DNA of 64,000 nucleotides from Prosthecomicrobium pneumaticum (GTDB taxonomy: Bacteria > Pseudomonadota > Alphaproteobacteria > Rhizobiales > Kaistiaceae). The DNA lies in the NCBI RefSeq assembly GCF_014199915.1, contig NZ_JACHOO010000005.1:201027-265026 (forward strand), in the 5' to 3' direction. The position numbers were made by a program, and so were the translations under genes. Positions within the stretch are counted from its first letter, which is position 1, and the number at the start of each line of letters is the position of its first letter. Under the pieces are notes generated by a model. It made no database searches, was not told where the DNA came from, and was given only the letters and a program-made list of their open reading frames with translations. This document shows, in pieces, positions 33,391 through 45,871 of this stretch.

Positions 33391-33960
33391 TCAGCGGTTC
33401 CCGCCGGGCACCCAGAGGACATCCGCCGCGCCGCGCTGATTGGCGTGCCGGGCGGCGACGAAGAGCAGGTCGGAGAGCCGGTTGACATAGCGCAGCGCCG
33501 GTCCCGAGACGGTCTCGCGGCGGCCGAGCGCCACCATCAGCCGCTCGGCGCGGCGGGTGATGGTGCGGGCGAGGTGGAGATGCGCCGCTGCCGGCGAGCC
33601 GCCGGGCAGCACGAAGGAGCGGAGCGGCGAGAGCCCCTCGTTGAGCATGTCGATCTCGCGCTCCAGCCGCTCGACCTGCGCTTCGACGATGCGCAGCGCC
33701 GTCCGGTCCGCCTCGAGGCTCTCCTCCGGGGTGGCGAGATCGGCGCCGAGATCGAACAGGTCGTTCTGGATCCGGCCGAGGATGGCGTCGATTACCGGAT
33801 CGGCGGCGGCGAGCCGGGCGAGGCCGAGTGCGGCATTCGTCTCGTCGACGGTGCCGATCGCCTCGAAGCGGAGATCGTCCTTGCCGCGCCGTTCGCCCGT
33901 CGTCAGGCCGGACGAGCCGTCGTCGCCGGTGCGGGTATAGATGCGGTTGAGCGCGACCAT
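33391..33960 (-). CDS. Cob(I)alamin adenosyltransferase, PduO type
   Basis: The 189-residue product transfers adenosyl from ATP to corrinoid, making coenzyme B12. RIYTRTGDDGSSGLTTGERR is the ATP-binding N-terminus and TITRRAERLMVALG with RYVNRLSDLLFVAAR are the C-terminal signatures of MMAB/PduO proteins. No cobalamin riboswitch is seen upstream. Its ATG shares one base with the HIG1 stop. A B12-dependent mutase must be elsewhere. Confidence 0.93.
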   Translation of the reverse strand: MVALNRIYTRTGDDGSSGLTTGERRGKDDLRFEAIGTVDETNAALGLARLAAADPVIDAILGRIQNDLFDLGADLATPEESLEADRTALRIVEAQVERLEREIDMLNEGLSPLRSFVLPGGSPAAAHLHLARTITRRAERLMVALGRRETVSGPALRYVNRLSDLLFVAARHANQRGAADVLWVPGGNR

Positions 33961-34154
33961 CAGCGGCCTCCGGCAGCGACGAGCAGGAAGAGCAGCATCA
34001 GGCCGAGCGCCAGCGCCTGGAGGAGCACCCGCCAGCGCATCAGGCTCTGCGAGCGTTCCGGCGAGCCGCCGCGCAGCATGTTGAACAGTCCGAGCAGCAA
34101 TACGACGACGACCGCCGCCATCGCGACCGGTATGATGATCTGCCAGAAACTCAT
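33960..34154 (-). CDS. Small HIG1-domain membrane protein
   Basis: The 64-residue product has two membrane segments, MSFWQIIIPVAMAAVVVVLL and a second after the loop with SQSLMRWRVLLQALALGLML. The (Q/S)xxxMRxRVxxQ signature is that of the hypoxia-induced (HIG1/Rcf) family, whose members in mitochondria and alphaproteobacteria assist cytochrome oxidase. It is the first gene of the three-gene unit. Short length is normal for this family. Confidence 0.83.
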   Translation of the reverse strand: MSFWQIIIPVAMAAVVVVLLLGLFNMLRGGSPERSQSLMRWRVLLQALALGLMLLFLLVAAGGR

Positions 34155-34406
34155 CGCGTCCTCGTCCCTCTGCGCTCACCCGGCTTAGCGCCGTCCGCCG
34201 CCAATAGATAGGGCGGGCGCGGCACGCCGGTCAGCGGCCGCCGAGAGCCGTCGGCCCGCGTCGGATCGGCGCGGTCCGCCGCTTTCGTGCGCGATCGGGG
34301 TTTGACCGCGCCCGCCGCCGCGCCTATCGTCCGCCCTCCCTCCCCGCCGCGCGCGTTCCCGGTCGAAACCCTTGTCCCTCCTCCCTTCCCGCGCGAGCGC
34401 CGCGCC

Positions 34407-35348
34407 GTGAGCCGGCTCGCCGAGATCGCCCTCATCGTCGTGCCGATCTTCGGCCTGATCGGCATCGGCTATGTCGCCGGCTGGACCCGCCATCTCGGCG
34501 AACGGGCGACCGACGGCCTGTCGGAATATGTCTTCGGCCTCGCCATTCCGGTGCTGATCTTCAAGACGCTGTCGACGGCGCAATTGCCCGAGGGCGGCCA
34601 GCCCTGGGGCTACTGGATCGCCTATTTCACCGGCGCCTTCACCGTGTTCGGCATCGGCTTCCTGGTGGCCCGCAAGATCTTCGGGCGCGGCCATCTCGAA
34701 TCGGTGATGCACGGCTTCGCCACCGGCCAGGCCAACACCGTCTTCGTCGGCGTGCCGATCATCCTGTCGGCCTTCGGCCCGGCGGGCGCGGTGCCGCTCT
34801 TCCTCCTCATCGCCATCCACCTGCCGGTGATGACGACGGTGGCGACGATCTTCGCGGAAGGGGCCGATCACGGCGTGTCGCGCGCCTCGCTGGTGCGGCT
34901 CGCGAAGGCGCTCGCCCGCAATCCGATCCTGTTCGGCATCTATGCCGGCGCCGCGGCGAAGCTCTTCGGCATCGAGGCGACCGGCGCAGTCGGCTCGATC
35001 GTCGACATGGTCGCCGCCTCGGCGGTGCCCTGCGCGCTCGTCTCGATGGGCCTCGCCCTGTGGCGGCACGGCTTCGCCGGCGACCTCGAGCTCTCCCTCA
35101 CGGTGAGCGCGCTGAAGCTCGTTCTCCATCCCCTCCTCGTGCTCGGCCTCACCCGCCTCCTGCCGATGCCGCCGGTCTGGGCGGGCGTCGCGGTGGTCTT
35201 CGCCGCCATGCCCTGCGGGGTGAACGCCTATCTGCTCGCCAACCACTACAAGGCCGGCGTCGCCGGCGCGGCGAGCGCGGTGTCGCTCTCGACGGTGATC
35301 AGCCTCGTCACCATCACCACCTGGCTCTATCTGCTCGGCGCGGGCTGA
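34407..35348 (+). CDS. AEC-family (auxin efflux carrier-like) transporter
   Basis: The 313-residue membrane protein has about ten hydrophobic segments with the AEC arrangement: VVPIFGLIGIGYVAGW, FATGQANTVFVGVPIILSAFG, and VFAAMPCGVNAYLLANHY near the C-terminus. Bacterial relatives export or import malate or malonate; the substrate here is unknown. I chose GTG 34407 because the homologous region begins at once; the upstream frame is Pro/Arg-rich artefact. Confidence 0.88.
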   Translation: MSRLAEIALIVVPIFGLIGIGYVAGWTRHLGERATDGLSEYVFGLAIPVLIFKTLSTAQLPEGGQPWGYWIAYFTGAFTVFGIGFLVARKIFGRGHLESVMHGFATGQANTVFVGVPIILSAFGPAGAVPLFLLIAIHLPVMTTVATIFAEGADHGVSRASLVRLAKALARNPILFGIYAGAAAKLFGIEATGAVGSIVDMVAASAVPCALVSMGLALWRHGFAGDLELSLTVSALKLVLHPLLVLGLTRLLPMPPVWAGVAVVFAAMPCGVNAYLLANHYKAGVAGAASAVSLSTVISLVTITTWLYLLGAG

Positions 35349-35362
35349 ACCGGCGGCCGGCC

Positions 35363-36202
35363 TCAGAGTCCGACCAGCCGGCGGATATCCTCGGGCGTCG
35401 CGCCCTCCGCCCGCAGCGCGCCGAGCGCCCGCGCGCCTTCCGATTTCGAGAGCTTGCGGCCGTCCGCGCCGAGGATCAGCCGGTGATGCTCATAGGCCGG
35501 CTGCGGCAGGCCGAGCAGGGTCTGCAACAGCCGGTGCACGCTCGTCGCGTGATAGAGGTCGCGGCCGCGCACGATATCGGTGACGCCCTGCAGGGCATCG
35601 TCGACGACGACCGAGAGATGGTAGCTCGTCGGCGTCTCCTTGCGGGCGAGCACGACGTCGCCCCAGCGCGCCGGATCGGCCGGAACGCGGCCCTCCTCCC
35701 GCTCGCTCCAGTCGAGCGGACCGGCGCGGCGCACCGCCTCCGCCATCTTCAGCCGCAGCGCATAGGGCCGGCCGGCGGCGATCCGGTCCGCAGCGTCCGC
35801 GGCATCGAGGTCGCGGTCGGTGCCGGGATAGAGCGGCGCGCCGTCGGGATCGCGCGGAAAGGCCGGATCGGCGGCGTGCGCCTTGGTCTGCGCCCGCGAC
35901 AGGAAGGCCGGATAGACGAGACCCATCGCCGTCAGCCGGTCGAGCGCGGCACGGTAGTCGTCGAAATGCTCCGACTGGCGCCGCGGCGGCGTCTCGTGGG
36001 CGATGCCGAGCCAGGCGAGATCGTCCCGGATCGCCGCCTCGTATTCCGGCCGGCAGCGGATCGTGTCGATGTCCTCGATGCGCAGCAGCAGCCGGCCGCC
36101 GGCCTGTCGCGCCCGCTCGGCGTTGAGGAGCGCCGAGAGAGCGTGGCCGAGATGGAGCGGACCGTTCGGGCTCGGTGCGAAGCGGAAGACGCGGGCGTTC
36201 AC
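35363..36202 (-). CDS. gluQ: Glutamyl-Q tRNA(Asp) synthetase
   Basis: The 279-residue product attaches glutamate to queuosine at the wobble position of tRNA-Asp. It is a truncated GluRS: FRFAPSPNGPLHLGHALSAL is the HIGH region and GRKLSKSEGA the KMSKS loop; the anticodon-binding domain is absent. In the segment where many GluQ proteins have zinc-binding cysteines (YPAFLSRAQ) no Cys is present. It starts at GTG overlapping the mtgA stop in a GTGA. Confidence 0.92.
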   Translation of the reverse strand: MNARVFRFAPSPNGPLHLGHALSALLNAERARQAGGRLLLRIEDIDTIRCRPEYEAAIRDDLAWLGIAHETPPRRQSEHFDDYRAALDRLTAMGLVYPAFLSRAQTKAHAADPAFPRDPDGAPLYPGTDRDLDAADAADRIAAGRPYALRLKMAEAVRRAGPLDWSEREEGRVPADPARWGDVVLARKETPTSYHLSVVVDDALQGVTDIVRGRDLYHATSVHRLLQTLLGLPQPAYEHHRLILGADGRKLSKSEGARALGALRAEGATPEDIRRLVGL

Positions 36203-36915
36203 GGCGCGTCGTCGGCGAGGCAGCCGACATAGGCGCCGGCCGCCCGCGCCCGGCCCTCGACGAGGCGGGCGAGGCGGGAATGGCCGCGGCTCGGCTTCGC
36301 CGGATTGCGCACTTCCGGATTGGGCAGCGCCGTGGCGAGGAGCGCCGCCTGGCGGGCGGTAAGGCGGGCCGCGGGCCGGTTGAAATAATGCTGTGCCGCC
36401 GCCTCGATGCCGAACAGGCCCGGCCCCCATTGCGCGACGTTGAGATAGATCTCCATCGTGCGGCGCTTCGGCCAGACGAAATCGGCATAGGTGGCGAGCG
36501 GGATCTCGAAGGCCTTGCGGACATAGCTGCGCGAGGACCAGAGGAAGAGGTTTTTCACCGTCTGCATCGGGATCGTGCTCGCGCCGCGCGACGGGCCGTT
36601 CGGATTGTCGATCACCGCATTGAGCGCCTGCCAGTCGACGCCGCCATGCTCGCAGAAACGGCCGTCCTCCGACATGATGACGGAATTGACGAGCACCGGC
36701 GCGACATCGTCGATCGACACCCAGTGACGCTCCATGCCTTGCAGCGTGACCGCCGACCAGAGCATCAGCGTCGAGACCGGCGGCGCGACGAGATAGATCG
36801 GCACGAGCACGACCGGCAGCGCAACGAGGACGGCGGCGAGCCGCACCAGCACCGCGAGCGCGCCCCGGCGGCGCGGCCGCGTGCGGCCGCCGATGAGGGC
36901 GCGCACGAGGCTCAT
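36199..36915 (-). CDS. mtgA: Monofunctional biosynthetic peptidoglycan transglycosylase
   Basis: The 238-residue product polymerises lipid II in the periplasm and is anchored by one N-terminal membrane helix (about residues 20-45). The GT51 motifs are present: MSEDGRFCEHGGVDW with the catalytic Glu, RGASTIPMQTVKNLFLW, and RRTMEIYLNVAQWGPGLFGIE. Start ATG 36915. Coupled to gluQ by a GTGA overlap and divergent from the prenyl-synthase gene. Confidence 0.94.
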   Translation of the reverse strand: MSLVRALIGGRTRPRRRGALAVLVRLAAVLVALPVVLVPIYLVAPPVSTLMLWSAVTLQGMERHWVSIDDVAPVLVNSVIMSEDGRFCEHGGVDWQALNAVIDNPNGPSRGASTIPMQTVKNLFLWSSRSYVRKAFEIPLATYADFVWPKRRTMEIYLNVAQWGPGLFGIEAAAQHYFNRPAARLTARQAALLATALPNPEVRNPAKPSRGHSRLARLVEGRARAAGAYVGCLADDAP

Positions 36916-37089
36916 CGCCCGCCCGCTCCCGTGCCGCCGTCTCTCGCCTTCGCCAATCCGATCATGGCGCCCCCGATAGCCGCGCGGCGCGCTGCGGGCA
37001 ACGGGAATCGCAGCGAAGACGCACGCGCTCTTGACGGCGGGCCGTGAAGCCGTCATCGCCTGTGATGCGCCGTCGCAGGAGCCCGCCCC

Positions 37090-37992
37090 TTGGACGCTTT
37101 CACAGATCGTCTCGTTGCCCGCGCCGCCGCGATCGAGCCCGTGCTCGAGGGCCTTCTCGACGACCTGCCGGCCTTCGGCGAGCTCGAACGGCCGCTGCGG
37201 CTGATGGCGGCGATGCGCCATGCCGTGCTCGGCGGCGGCAAGCGGCTGCGGCCCTTCCTCGTCGTCGAGGCGGCGGCGCTGTTCGGCCGCGAGGACGAGG
37301 GCGTGCTGCGCGCCGCCGCGGCGATCGAGCTCCTGCACTGCTACAGCCTCGTCCATGACGACCTGCCGGCGATGGACGACGACGATCTGCGCCGCGGCCG
37401 GCCGACCGTGCACAAGGCCTATGACGAGGCGACCGCCATTCTCGCCGGCGACGCCCTGCTCACCCTCGCCTTCGACGTGCTCGCCGATCCGGCGACCGAT
37501 GCCGACCCGGCGGTGCGCGCCGCACTCGTGCTCGGCCTCGCCCGGGCGAGCGGACCGGGCGGCATGGTCGGCGGCCAGATGCTCGATCTCGAGGCGGAGA
37601 GCGTGCCGCCGGCGGAAGCCGGCGTGCGCACCCTGCAGGCGATGAAGACCGGCGCTCTGCTGCGCTTCTCGGTCGAGGCGGGGGCGATCCTCGGCGGCGC
37701 GCCGGCCGAGGCGCGGCGGGCGCTGCTCCATTATGGCGCCGCGACCGGCGCCGCCTTCCAGCTCGCCGACGACCTGCTCGACGCCACCGCGACCGCCGCC
37801 GAGACCGGCAAGCGCACCGGCAAGGACGCGGCGCGCGGCAAGGCGACGCTCGTCGCGCTCCACGGCGTCGAGCGCTCGCGCCGCATGCTGGTCGCACTGG
37901 TGGCGCAGGCGGAAGCCGCCCTCGCCCCCTTCGGCCCGGCGGCCGACACGCTGCGCCAGGCGGCCCGCTTCGTCGCCGACCGGCGGCGCTGA
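37090..37992 (+). CDS. ispA: Farnesyl diphosphate synthase-like polyprenyl synthetase
   Basis: The 300-residue product condenses isopentenyl and allylic diphosphates to farnesyl diphosphate. The two Asp-rich motifs are HDDLPAMDDDDLRRGRP and FQLADDLLDATA, and GGGKRLRPFLVVEAA binds IPP. The length fits a short-chain synthase. The start is a TTG at 37090, eight bases after AGGAG; no ATG fits the N-terminus. Product chain length is inferred. Confidence 0.92.
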   Translation: MDAFTDRLVARAAAIEPVLEGLLDDLPAFGELERPLRLMAAMRHAVLGGGKRLRPFLVVEAAALFGREDEGVLRAAAAIELLHCYSLVHDDLPAMDDDDLRRGRPTVHKAYDEATAILAGDALLTLAFDVLADPATDADPAVRAALVLGLARASGPGGMVGGQMLDLEAESVPPAEAGVRTLQAMKTGALLRFSVEAGAILGGAPAEARRALLHYGAATGAAFQLADDLLDATATAAETGKRTGKDAARGKATLVALHGVERSRRMLVALVAQAEAALAPFGPAADTLRQAARFVADRRR

Positions 37993-38023
37993 CCACGCCG
38001 CCGCGTCGCCCGGCGCGCGTCGA

Positions 38024-40672
38024 TCAGAAGCGCTCCTCCTCCTCGCCGCCGACCAGGATCTCGCGCTTGCCGGCATGGTTGGCCGGGCCGACGAGGCCCT
38101 CCTTCTCCATCCGCTCGATCAGCGAGGCGGCGCGGTTGTAGCCGATCGCCAGCCGCCGCTGGATGTAGCTCGTCGAGGCCTTGCGGTCGCGCAGCACGAC
38201 GGCGACCGCCTTGTCGTAGAGATCGTTCGATTCCTCGAGCGCATCGACGCCGCTTCCGCCGCCGCCGCCACCCGATCCGCCGCCGCCCTCGCCGTCCTCG
38301 CCCTCGTCCTCGGTCACCGAATCGAGATAGTTCGGCCGGCCCTGCAGCTTCAGATGCGCCACCACCTTCTCGACCTCGTCGTCGGAGACGAAGGGGCCGT
38401 GCACGCGCTGGATGCGGCCGCCGCCGGCCATATAGAGCATGTCGCCCTGGCCGAGCAGCTGCTCGGCGCCCTGCTCGCCGAGAATGGTGCGGCTGTCGAT
38501 CTTCGAGGTCACCTGGAAGGAGATGCGGGTCGGGAAGTTCGCCTTGATCGTGCCGGTGATGACGTCGACCGAGGGGCGCTGCGTCGCCATCACGACATGG
38601 ATGCCGGCGGCGCGCGCCATCTGGGCGAGGCGCTGCACCGCACCTTCGATGTCCTTGCCGGCGACGATCATCAGATCGGCCATCTCGTCGATGATGACGA
38701 CGATATAGGGCAGCGGCTCGAGATCGAGATCCTCCTGCTCGTAGATCGCCTCGCCGGTCTCCTTGTCGAAGCCGGTCTGGATGGTGCGGGTGATGGTCTC
38801 GCCGCGCTCCGCCGCCTGGGTGACACGGGTGTTGAAGCCGTCGATGTTGCGCACACCGACCTTCGACATCTTGCGGTAACGGTCCTCCATCTCGCGCACC
38901 GTCCATTTGAGCGCGACGACCGCCTTCTTCGGATCGGTGACGACCGGGGTGAGGAGATGCGGGATGCCGTCATAGACGGAGAGTTCGAGCATCTTCGGAT
39001 CGATCATGATCAGCCGGCACTCCTCCGGCTTCAGCCGGTAGAGGATCGACAGGATCATCGTGTTGATCGCCACCGACTTGCCCGAGCCGGTGGTCCCGGC
39101 AACCAGCAGATGCGGCATGCGCGCGAGATCGGCGATCACCGGCTCGCCGCCGATCGTCTTGCCGAGGCACATGGCGAGGCGGGTCTTCGTCTTCTCGAAA
39201 TCCTCCGAGGCGAGCAGCTCGCGCAGATAGACCATTTCGCGCTTGGCGTTCGGCAGTTCGATGCCGATCGCGTTCTTGCCGGGGATGACCGCGACGCGGG
39301 CGGCGACCGCGCTCATCGAGCGCGCGATGTCGTCGGCGAGGCCGATCACGCGGGAGGACTTGATGCCGGGCGCCGGCTCGAGCTCGTAGAGCGTGACCAC
39401 CGGGCCGGGCCTGACATTGACGATCTCGCCGCGCACGCCGAAATCGTCGAGCACGCCCTCGAGCACGCGGGCGTTCTGCTCGAGCGCCTCGAGATTGACG
39501 CGGGCGCGCGGGTCGGTCGCCTTCGGCTCGGCGAGCATGGCGAGCGGCGGCAGTTCGAACGTGTCGCGGCCGAGCAGCGAAGGCTGCGCCTCGCGGATCG
39601 CCCGCTTGCCCGGCTTCGGCCGCGGCGCCGGCGGCTCGACGCGGGGCGCGGCGACGGGCGCGGGCGGCGGCTCCTCGGCGAAATCGTCGTCGGCGAAGGC
39701 CCGCGCGGCGAAGTCGTCGTCCTCCGCGTCGAAGTCGTCCTCCGCCGCGGGTGGCGCCGCCGGCATCGGCGCGGCGGCCTTCGGCCGCAGCCGCGGCTCG
39801 ATCCGCCCTTCGGAGGGGGCGCGCCGGGCCATCGGCTCGAGCGGATCGGCGGGTTCGAGCCGCGTCGCGATCCGCTCGTGCGCCGCCCACAGCCGGCGCA
39901 GCGCGGTAGCGATCGAATAGAGGAAATGCGTCGTCCAGCCGAGAGCGAGGGTCAGCCGGCCGGGCGCCTCGTCGTCCTCGCCCTCGTCGTCCTCGTCCTC
40001 CTCCTCGACGGATGCGACGGTGCGGCGGGCGACGACCTTCGGCGCCGCCTCCGCCTTGCGGTCGGCGAGCACGGGCTCGCGGCGCTCGATCTCGACGCGG
40101 CCGAAGAAGCCCCCGGCATGGGCGAGGAGGGCGACCGAAACGAGGGCCGCGACCGCCGCGATCAGCCCCGCGACGAGACCTTCCGGTTCGCCGCCGATGA
40201 GGAGCGCCGGCAGGCGGAGCGCGAGATCGCCGGTCACCCCGCCGAGACCGGCCGGCAGCGGCCAGTGCGCCGTCACCGGCAGGACGGCGAGGGCGAGCGC
40301 CGCGGCGGCCGTCGCGCCGAGCCAGCTCGCGGCGCGCAGCAGGCCGAAGCGGCTCGGCTTCGCGAACAGGCCGCGCCAGGCCCAGATCGCCGCCGGGGCG
40401 ATCAGCGCCGCCGAGGCGAGGCCGAAGAACTGCATCAGCAGGTCGGCGACGATGGCACCCGGCAGGCCGAGCGCATTGGAGGGCACCTTGTCGACCGCAT
40501 AGGAGAGGCTCGGGTCATCGACCGCCCAGGTGGCGAGGGCGGTGGCGAGACCGGCGCAGACCACGAGGAGCGCGAGGCCGACCACGAGGCCGAGATGGCG
40601 GCGGAGCAGGCGCTTCAGCGCCTCGCCGCCCTCGCTCGCGGGCATCATCGGAACCGATCGGGTCTGACGCAT
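38024..40672 (-). CDS. ftsK: DNA translocase FtsK
   Basis: The 882-residue product pumps DNA at the septum and activates XerCD. Four or so membrane helices occupy residues 20-180, and an acidic/Pro-rich linker follows. The motor domain has [19 protein letters not shown] (Walker A), [15 protein letters not shown] (Walker B), and [20 protein letters not shown]. The C-terminal winged helix (gamma domain) contains [20 protein letters not shown], which reads KOPS. Downstream of an aminotransferase gene, as in many alphaproteobacteria. Confidence 0.96.
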   Translation of the reverse strand: MRQTRSVPMMPASEGGEALKRLLRRHLGLVVGLALLVVCAGLATALATWAVDDPSLSYAVDKVPSNALGLPGAIVADLLMQFFGLASAALIAPAAIWAWRGLFAKPSRFGLLRAASWLGATAAAALALAVLPVTAHWPLPAGLGGVTGDLALRLPALLIGGEPEGLVAGLIAAVAALVSVALLAHAGGFFGRVEIERREPVLADRKAEAAPKVVARRTVASVEEEDEDDEGEDDEAPGRLTLALGWTTHFLYSIATALRRLWAAHERIATRLEPADPLEPMARRAPSEGRIEPRLRPKAAAPMPAAPPAAEDDFDAEDDDFAARAFADDDFAEEPPPAPVAAPRVEPPAPRPKPGKRAIREAQPSLLGRDTFELPPLAMLAEPKATDPRARVNLEALEQNARVLEGVLDDFGVRGEIVNVRPGPVVTLYELEPAPGIKSSRVIGLADDIARSMSAVAARVAVIPGKNAIGIELPNAKREMVYLRELLASEDFEKTKTRLAMCLGKTIGGEPVIADLARMPHLLVAGTTGSGKSVAINTMILSILYRLKPEECRLIMIDPKMLELSVYDGIPHLLTPVVTDPKKAVVALKWTVREMEDRYRKMSKVGVRNIDGFNTRVTQAAERGETITRTIQTGFDKETGEAIYEQEDLDLEPLPYIVVIIDEMADLMIVAGKDIEGAVQRLAQMARAAGIHVVMATQRPSVDVITGTIKANFPTRISFQVTSKIDSRTILGEQGAEQLLGQGDMLYMAGGGRIQRVHGPFVSDDEVEKVVAHLKLQGRPNYLDSVTEDEGEDGEGGGGSGGGGGGSGVDALEESNDLYDKAVAVVLRDRKASTSYIQRRLAIGYNRAASLIERMEKEGLVGPANHAGKREILVGGEEEERF

Positions 40673-40694
40673 CGTCGGGTCGCTCGCTCAGGGC

Positions 40695-41891
40695 TCAGGG
40701 TTGCGGCAGAAGGGCGGCGAGGCGGGTGAGCGCCGTGCGGGTGAGATCGAGATCCTGCACCATGGCGAGGCGCAGATAGGGCGCGCCGGGATTGACCCCG
40801 TCCGGCCCCGCCGCGGCGAGGAAGGCGCCGGGCACGCTGCGCACCCCCTCCTCGCGCCACAGCCGCTGCGCGAAGGCGACGCTGTCGCCGATTTCGAGCC
40901 ACAGGAAAAAGCCGCCGGGCGGGGTGAGGCCGGGGAAGCGCGCGCCGAGAATCTCCTCGGCGAGCCGGTATTTAGCGTTATAGAGCGCCCGGTTCTCCTC
41001 GACATGCGCCTCGTCGGAGAAGGCGGCGACGGCGACCGCCTGGATCGGCTCCGGTACCTGCGGCGCCGCCTGATTGCGCAGCCGCAGCCAGAGCCGCAGG
41101 AAGGCCGGGTCGCCCGCCGCGAAACCGCAGCGCAGGCCCGGCAGGTTGGAGCGCTTCGACAGCGAATGAAAGGTGACGACATGGTCGAAGCCGGCGCCGA
41201 GCCGGTCGGCCGCCTCGAGCACGCCGGCCGGCGGCACGGCGCGATAGATCTCGGAATAGCACTCGTCGGCGAAGATCATGAAATCGTGCCGGCGTGCCGT
41301 CTCGATCAGCGCCGTCCAGTCGGCGAGCGACAGCACCTCGCCCTGCGGATTGCTCGGCGAGGCCATATAGAGCGCGATCGCCCGGTCGAGCACGGCGGCG
41401 GGCACCGCGCCGAGATCGGGCATCGCGCCGCCGCCCGGCGCGGCGGGCAGGAGCACGGGCTCGGCCCCGGCCGCCTCGGCGCCGGCGGCATAGGCCTGGT
41501 AGAACGGGTTCGGCAGGAGGATGACCGGCCGCTCCTTCGCCGGCGTCCGCTCCCGCGCGCCGAGCGCGGCGAAGAACAGCCCCTCGCGCGAGCCGTTCAA
41601 GGGCAGGACCATGGTCTGCGGATCGACCGGCACGGCGAGGCCGTAGCGGCGGTCGAGCCACGCCGCCACCGTGCGGCGGAAGGCGTCGGTGCCGCGGATC
41701 GCCGGATAGCGGCCGAAGCCCTCGCTCGCCGCGGCGATCGCCGGGCCGACGAAGGGCGGCACGGCGTGGCGCGGCTCGCCGAGACCGAGATCGATCGCCG
41801 GGCGGCCCGGCGCGATCCCGGCGACGAGATCGTTCAGCCGCTGGAACGGCGAGACGGTGGTCCGCACGGGGGTGGGCCCGGGCATGCGCAA
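40695..41891 (-). CDS. Class I/II PLP-dependent aminotransferase (DapC-like)
   Basis: The 398-residue product belongs to fold-type I aminotransferases. FGRYPAIRGTDAFRRTVAAW, NPFYQAYAAG, YMASPSNPQGEVL, FADECYSEIYR and TFHSLSKRSNLPGLRCG (Lys that binds PLP) appear in order. The sequence fits the succinyldiaminopimelate or aspartate transaminase group, and a role in lysine synthesis would be consistent, but the substrate is inferred. A second Met (MPGPTP) two codons in is an alternative start. Lies just upstream of ftsK. Confidence 0.85.
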   Translation of the reverse strand: MRMPGPTPVRTTVSPFQRLNDLVAGIAPGRPAIDLGLGEPRHAVPPFVGPAIAAASEGFGRYPAIRGTDAFRRTVAAWLDRRYGLAVPVDPQTMVLPLNGSREGLFFAALGARERTPAKERPVILLPNPFYQAYAAGAEAAGAEPVLLPAAPGGGAMPDLGAVPAAVLDRAIALYMASPSNPQGEVLSLADWTALIETARRHDFMIFADECYSEIYRAVPPAGVLEAADRLGAGFDHVVTFHSLSKRSNLPGLRCGFAAGDPAFLRLWLRLRNQAAPQVPEPIQAVAVAAFSDEAHVEENRALYNAKYRLAEEILGARFPGLTPPGGFFLWLEIGDSVAFAQRLWREEGVRSVPGAFLAAAGPDGVNPGAPYLRLAMVQDLDLTRTALTRLAALLPQP

Positions 41892-42081
41892 TGTCCTTCA
41901 GTCTGTTCGGGAGCGAGGCTAGCAGGCGGCTGGTTAAGCCGACTTTAACCATCGCGATCCGGGCGGGCGGAAGGCGGCGCGACGAAAAGAGCCCCGGTCG
42001 GGGACCGGGGCTCGAAGTCTCACGGGAGGACGTTCACGGAAGAAAGCGCCGCGGCCCGGGAAAGGGCCGCGGCGAGAGGTC

Positions 42082-43431
42082 TCAGCTGTGATAGGCGCGC
42101 TCGCCGTGCTCGACGATGTCGAGACCCTCGGCCTCGACCTCGGGACGGACGCGCAGGCCGACGATCACATCGACGATCTTGTAGAGGATCACCGAGCCGA
42201 TGCCGCACCACACGATGGTCACCGCGACGGCCTTCAGCTGCGTCACGACCTGGGTGGCCATGTCGTATTCGCTGAGGCCGACACCGCCGAGCGCCGGGCT
42301 GACGACGATGCCGGTGCCGACGGCGCCGATGATGCCGCCGATGCCGTGGACGCCGAAGACGTCGAGGCTGTCGTCATAGCCGAGCGCGTTCTTCACCGTG
42401 GTGACGAAGAAGAAGCAGACGATCGCCGCGACGAAGCCGAGCACGATCGCGCCGACCGGACCGGCGAGACCCGCCGCCGGGGTGACGGCGACGAGCCCGG
42501 CGACGGCGCCCGAAACCGCGCCGAGCATCGAGGGCTTGCCCTTGGCGATCCACTCGATCAGCGACCAGCCGACAATGGCGCCGGCCGTGGCGGTGAAGGT
42601 GTTGATCATGGCGAGCGCGGTGCCGCCATTCGCCTCGAGATTGGAGCCGGCGTTGAAGCCGAACCAGCCGACCCACAGCAGCGAGGCGCCGATCATCGTA
42701 TTGGTCAGCGAATGCGGCGGCATCAGATCCTTGCCGAGGCCGGTACGCTTGCCGAGCAGAAGAGCGCCCACGAGGCCCGCGATACCCGCATTGATATGGA
42801 CGACCGTGCCGCCGGCGAAGTCGAGCGCGCCCATAGCGAACAGGTACCCCTCGGAGAACCACACCATGTGCGCGATGGGGTAGTAGACGAAGGTCACCCA
42901 GAGGATGGAGAACAGCATCACTGCCGAGAACTTCATGCGCTCGGCGAAGGCGCCGACGATCAGAGCGGGCGTGATCGCGGCGAACGTCATCTGGAAGCAG
43001 ATGAAGACGTATTCCGGAATCTTGAAGCCGGCGCTGAACGTATCGGCGATGCTATCGGTGGTGACGCCGGCGAGGAAGGCCTTGGAGAGGCCGCCGATGA
43101 AGGCGTTGCCCGAGGTGAAGGCGAGGCTGTAGCCGTAGAACACCCAGATCAGCATGGTCACCGCGGTGATCATGAAGACCTGCATTAGCACCGACAGCAT
43201 GTTCTTGGCGCGCACAAGGCCGCCATAGAACAGGGCGAGGCCGGGCACCGTCATCAGGAGCACGAGCACGGTCGAGGTGAGCATCCAGGCCGTGTCGCCC
43301 TTGTCGACGACGAAGGCCGGAGCCGCCGGAGCCGCGGCGGGCGCCGCGTCCTGGGCGAGCACCGCCCCGGTCAGCGCCAGAAGGGCCCCCGCGGCCCCCA
43401 GCAGCGAATATCGTGCAGTTCGATGGTTCAT
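42082..43431 (-). CDS. amtB: Ammonium transporter
   Basis: The 449-residue product has an N-terminal signal-like helix and Ala/Pro linker, then eleven membrane helices. ALFYGGLVRAKNMLSVL and GGTVVHINAGIAGLVGA are family signatures. The pore histidines are in YYPIAHMVW and GVHGIGGIIG. It lies downstream of glnK in the usual glnK-amtB operon, so GlnK should gate it at the membrane when nitrogen is plentiful. Start ATG follows AGGAGAGG. Confidence 0.96.
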   Translation of the reverse strand: MNHRTARYSLLGAAGALLALTGAVLAQDAAPAAAPAAPAFVVDKGDTAWMLTSTVLVLLMTVPGLALFYGGLVRAKNMLSVLMQVFMITAVTMLIWVFYGYSLAFTSGNAFIGGLSKAFLAGVTTDSIADTFSAGFKIPEYVFICFQMTFAAITPALIVGAFAERMKFSAVMLFSILWVTFVYYPIAHMVWFSEGYLFAMGALDFAGGTVVHINAGIAGLVGALLLGKRTGLGKDLMPPHSLTNTMIGASLLWVGWFGFNAGSNLEANGGTALAMINTFTATAGAIVGWSLIEWIAKGKPSMLGAVSGAVAGLVAVTPAAGLAGPVGAIVLGFVAAIVCFFFVTTVKNALGYDDSLDVFGVHGIGGIIGAVGTGIVVSPALGGVGLSEYDMATQVVTQLKAVAVTIVWCGIGSVILYKIVDVIVGLRVRPEVEAEGLDIVEHGERAYHS

Positions 43432-43554
43432 TTCACCTCTCCTGTCGGACCGGCCGCTCGACCGGTCGCCGGCCGGGACGACATGCCCCCTCGCCCGGCT
43501 GTCGGCTGCATCGCCTTTCAAAAACCACTCACGCATCGTTCGTCCGTGCCCCGC

Positions 43555-45626
<2,072 letters not shown>

Positions 45627-45659
45627 GCGCGCCGCCCGCCGGCGCGGATCGCCCCGATC

Positions 45660-45860
45660 TCAGGGCTCCTCGATCGGCCGCGCCTCTTCCGGCAGCATGA
45701 TCGGGATGCCGTCGCGGATCGGATAGGCGAGCCGCGCCGCCCGGCTGACCAGTTCCTGCCGCTCGGGGTCGTAGTCGAGCGTCGTCTTGGTCAGCGGGCA
45801 GACCAGCATCTCGAGCAGTTTGGGGTCGATCCGGCTCGCCGGGCGGTCGATCTCGGCCAT
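45660..45860 (-). CDS. Trm112 / UPF0434-family small protein
   Basis: The 66-residue product has [21 protein letters not shown], then [20 protein letters not shown], the signature of the YcaR/UPF0434 family related to eukaryotic Trm112, an activator of methyltransferases. Only one cysteine is present, so no zinc site is expected, as is common in proteobacterial members. It follows the LON-domain gene by 11 bp and is probably co-transcribed. Confidence 0.9.
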   Translation of the reverse strand: MAEIDRPASRIDPKLLEMLVCPLTKTTLDYDPERQELVSRAARLAYPIRDGIPIMLPEEARPIEEP

Positions 45861-45871
45861 GGCGGCGCTCC

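Noticed and set aside
33961-34300. Cobalamin riboswitch upstream of the adenosyltransferase
   Set aside because: The upstream sequence is the coding region of the HIG1 gene and its short leader; no B12-box-like sequence is visible.
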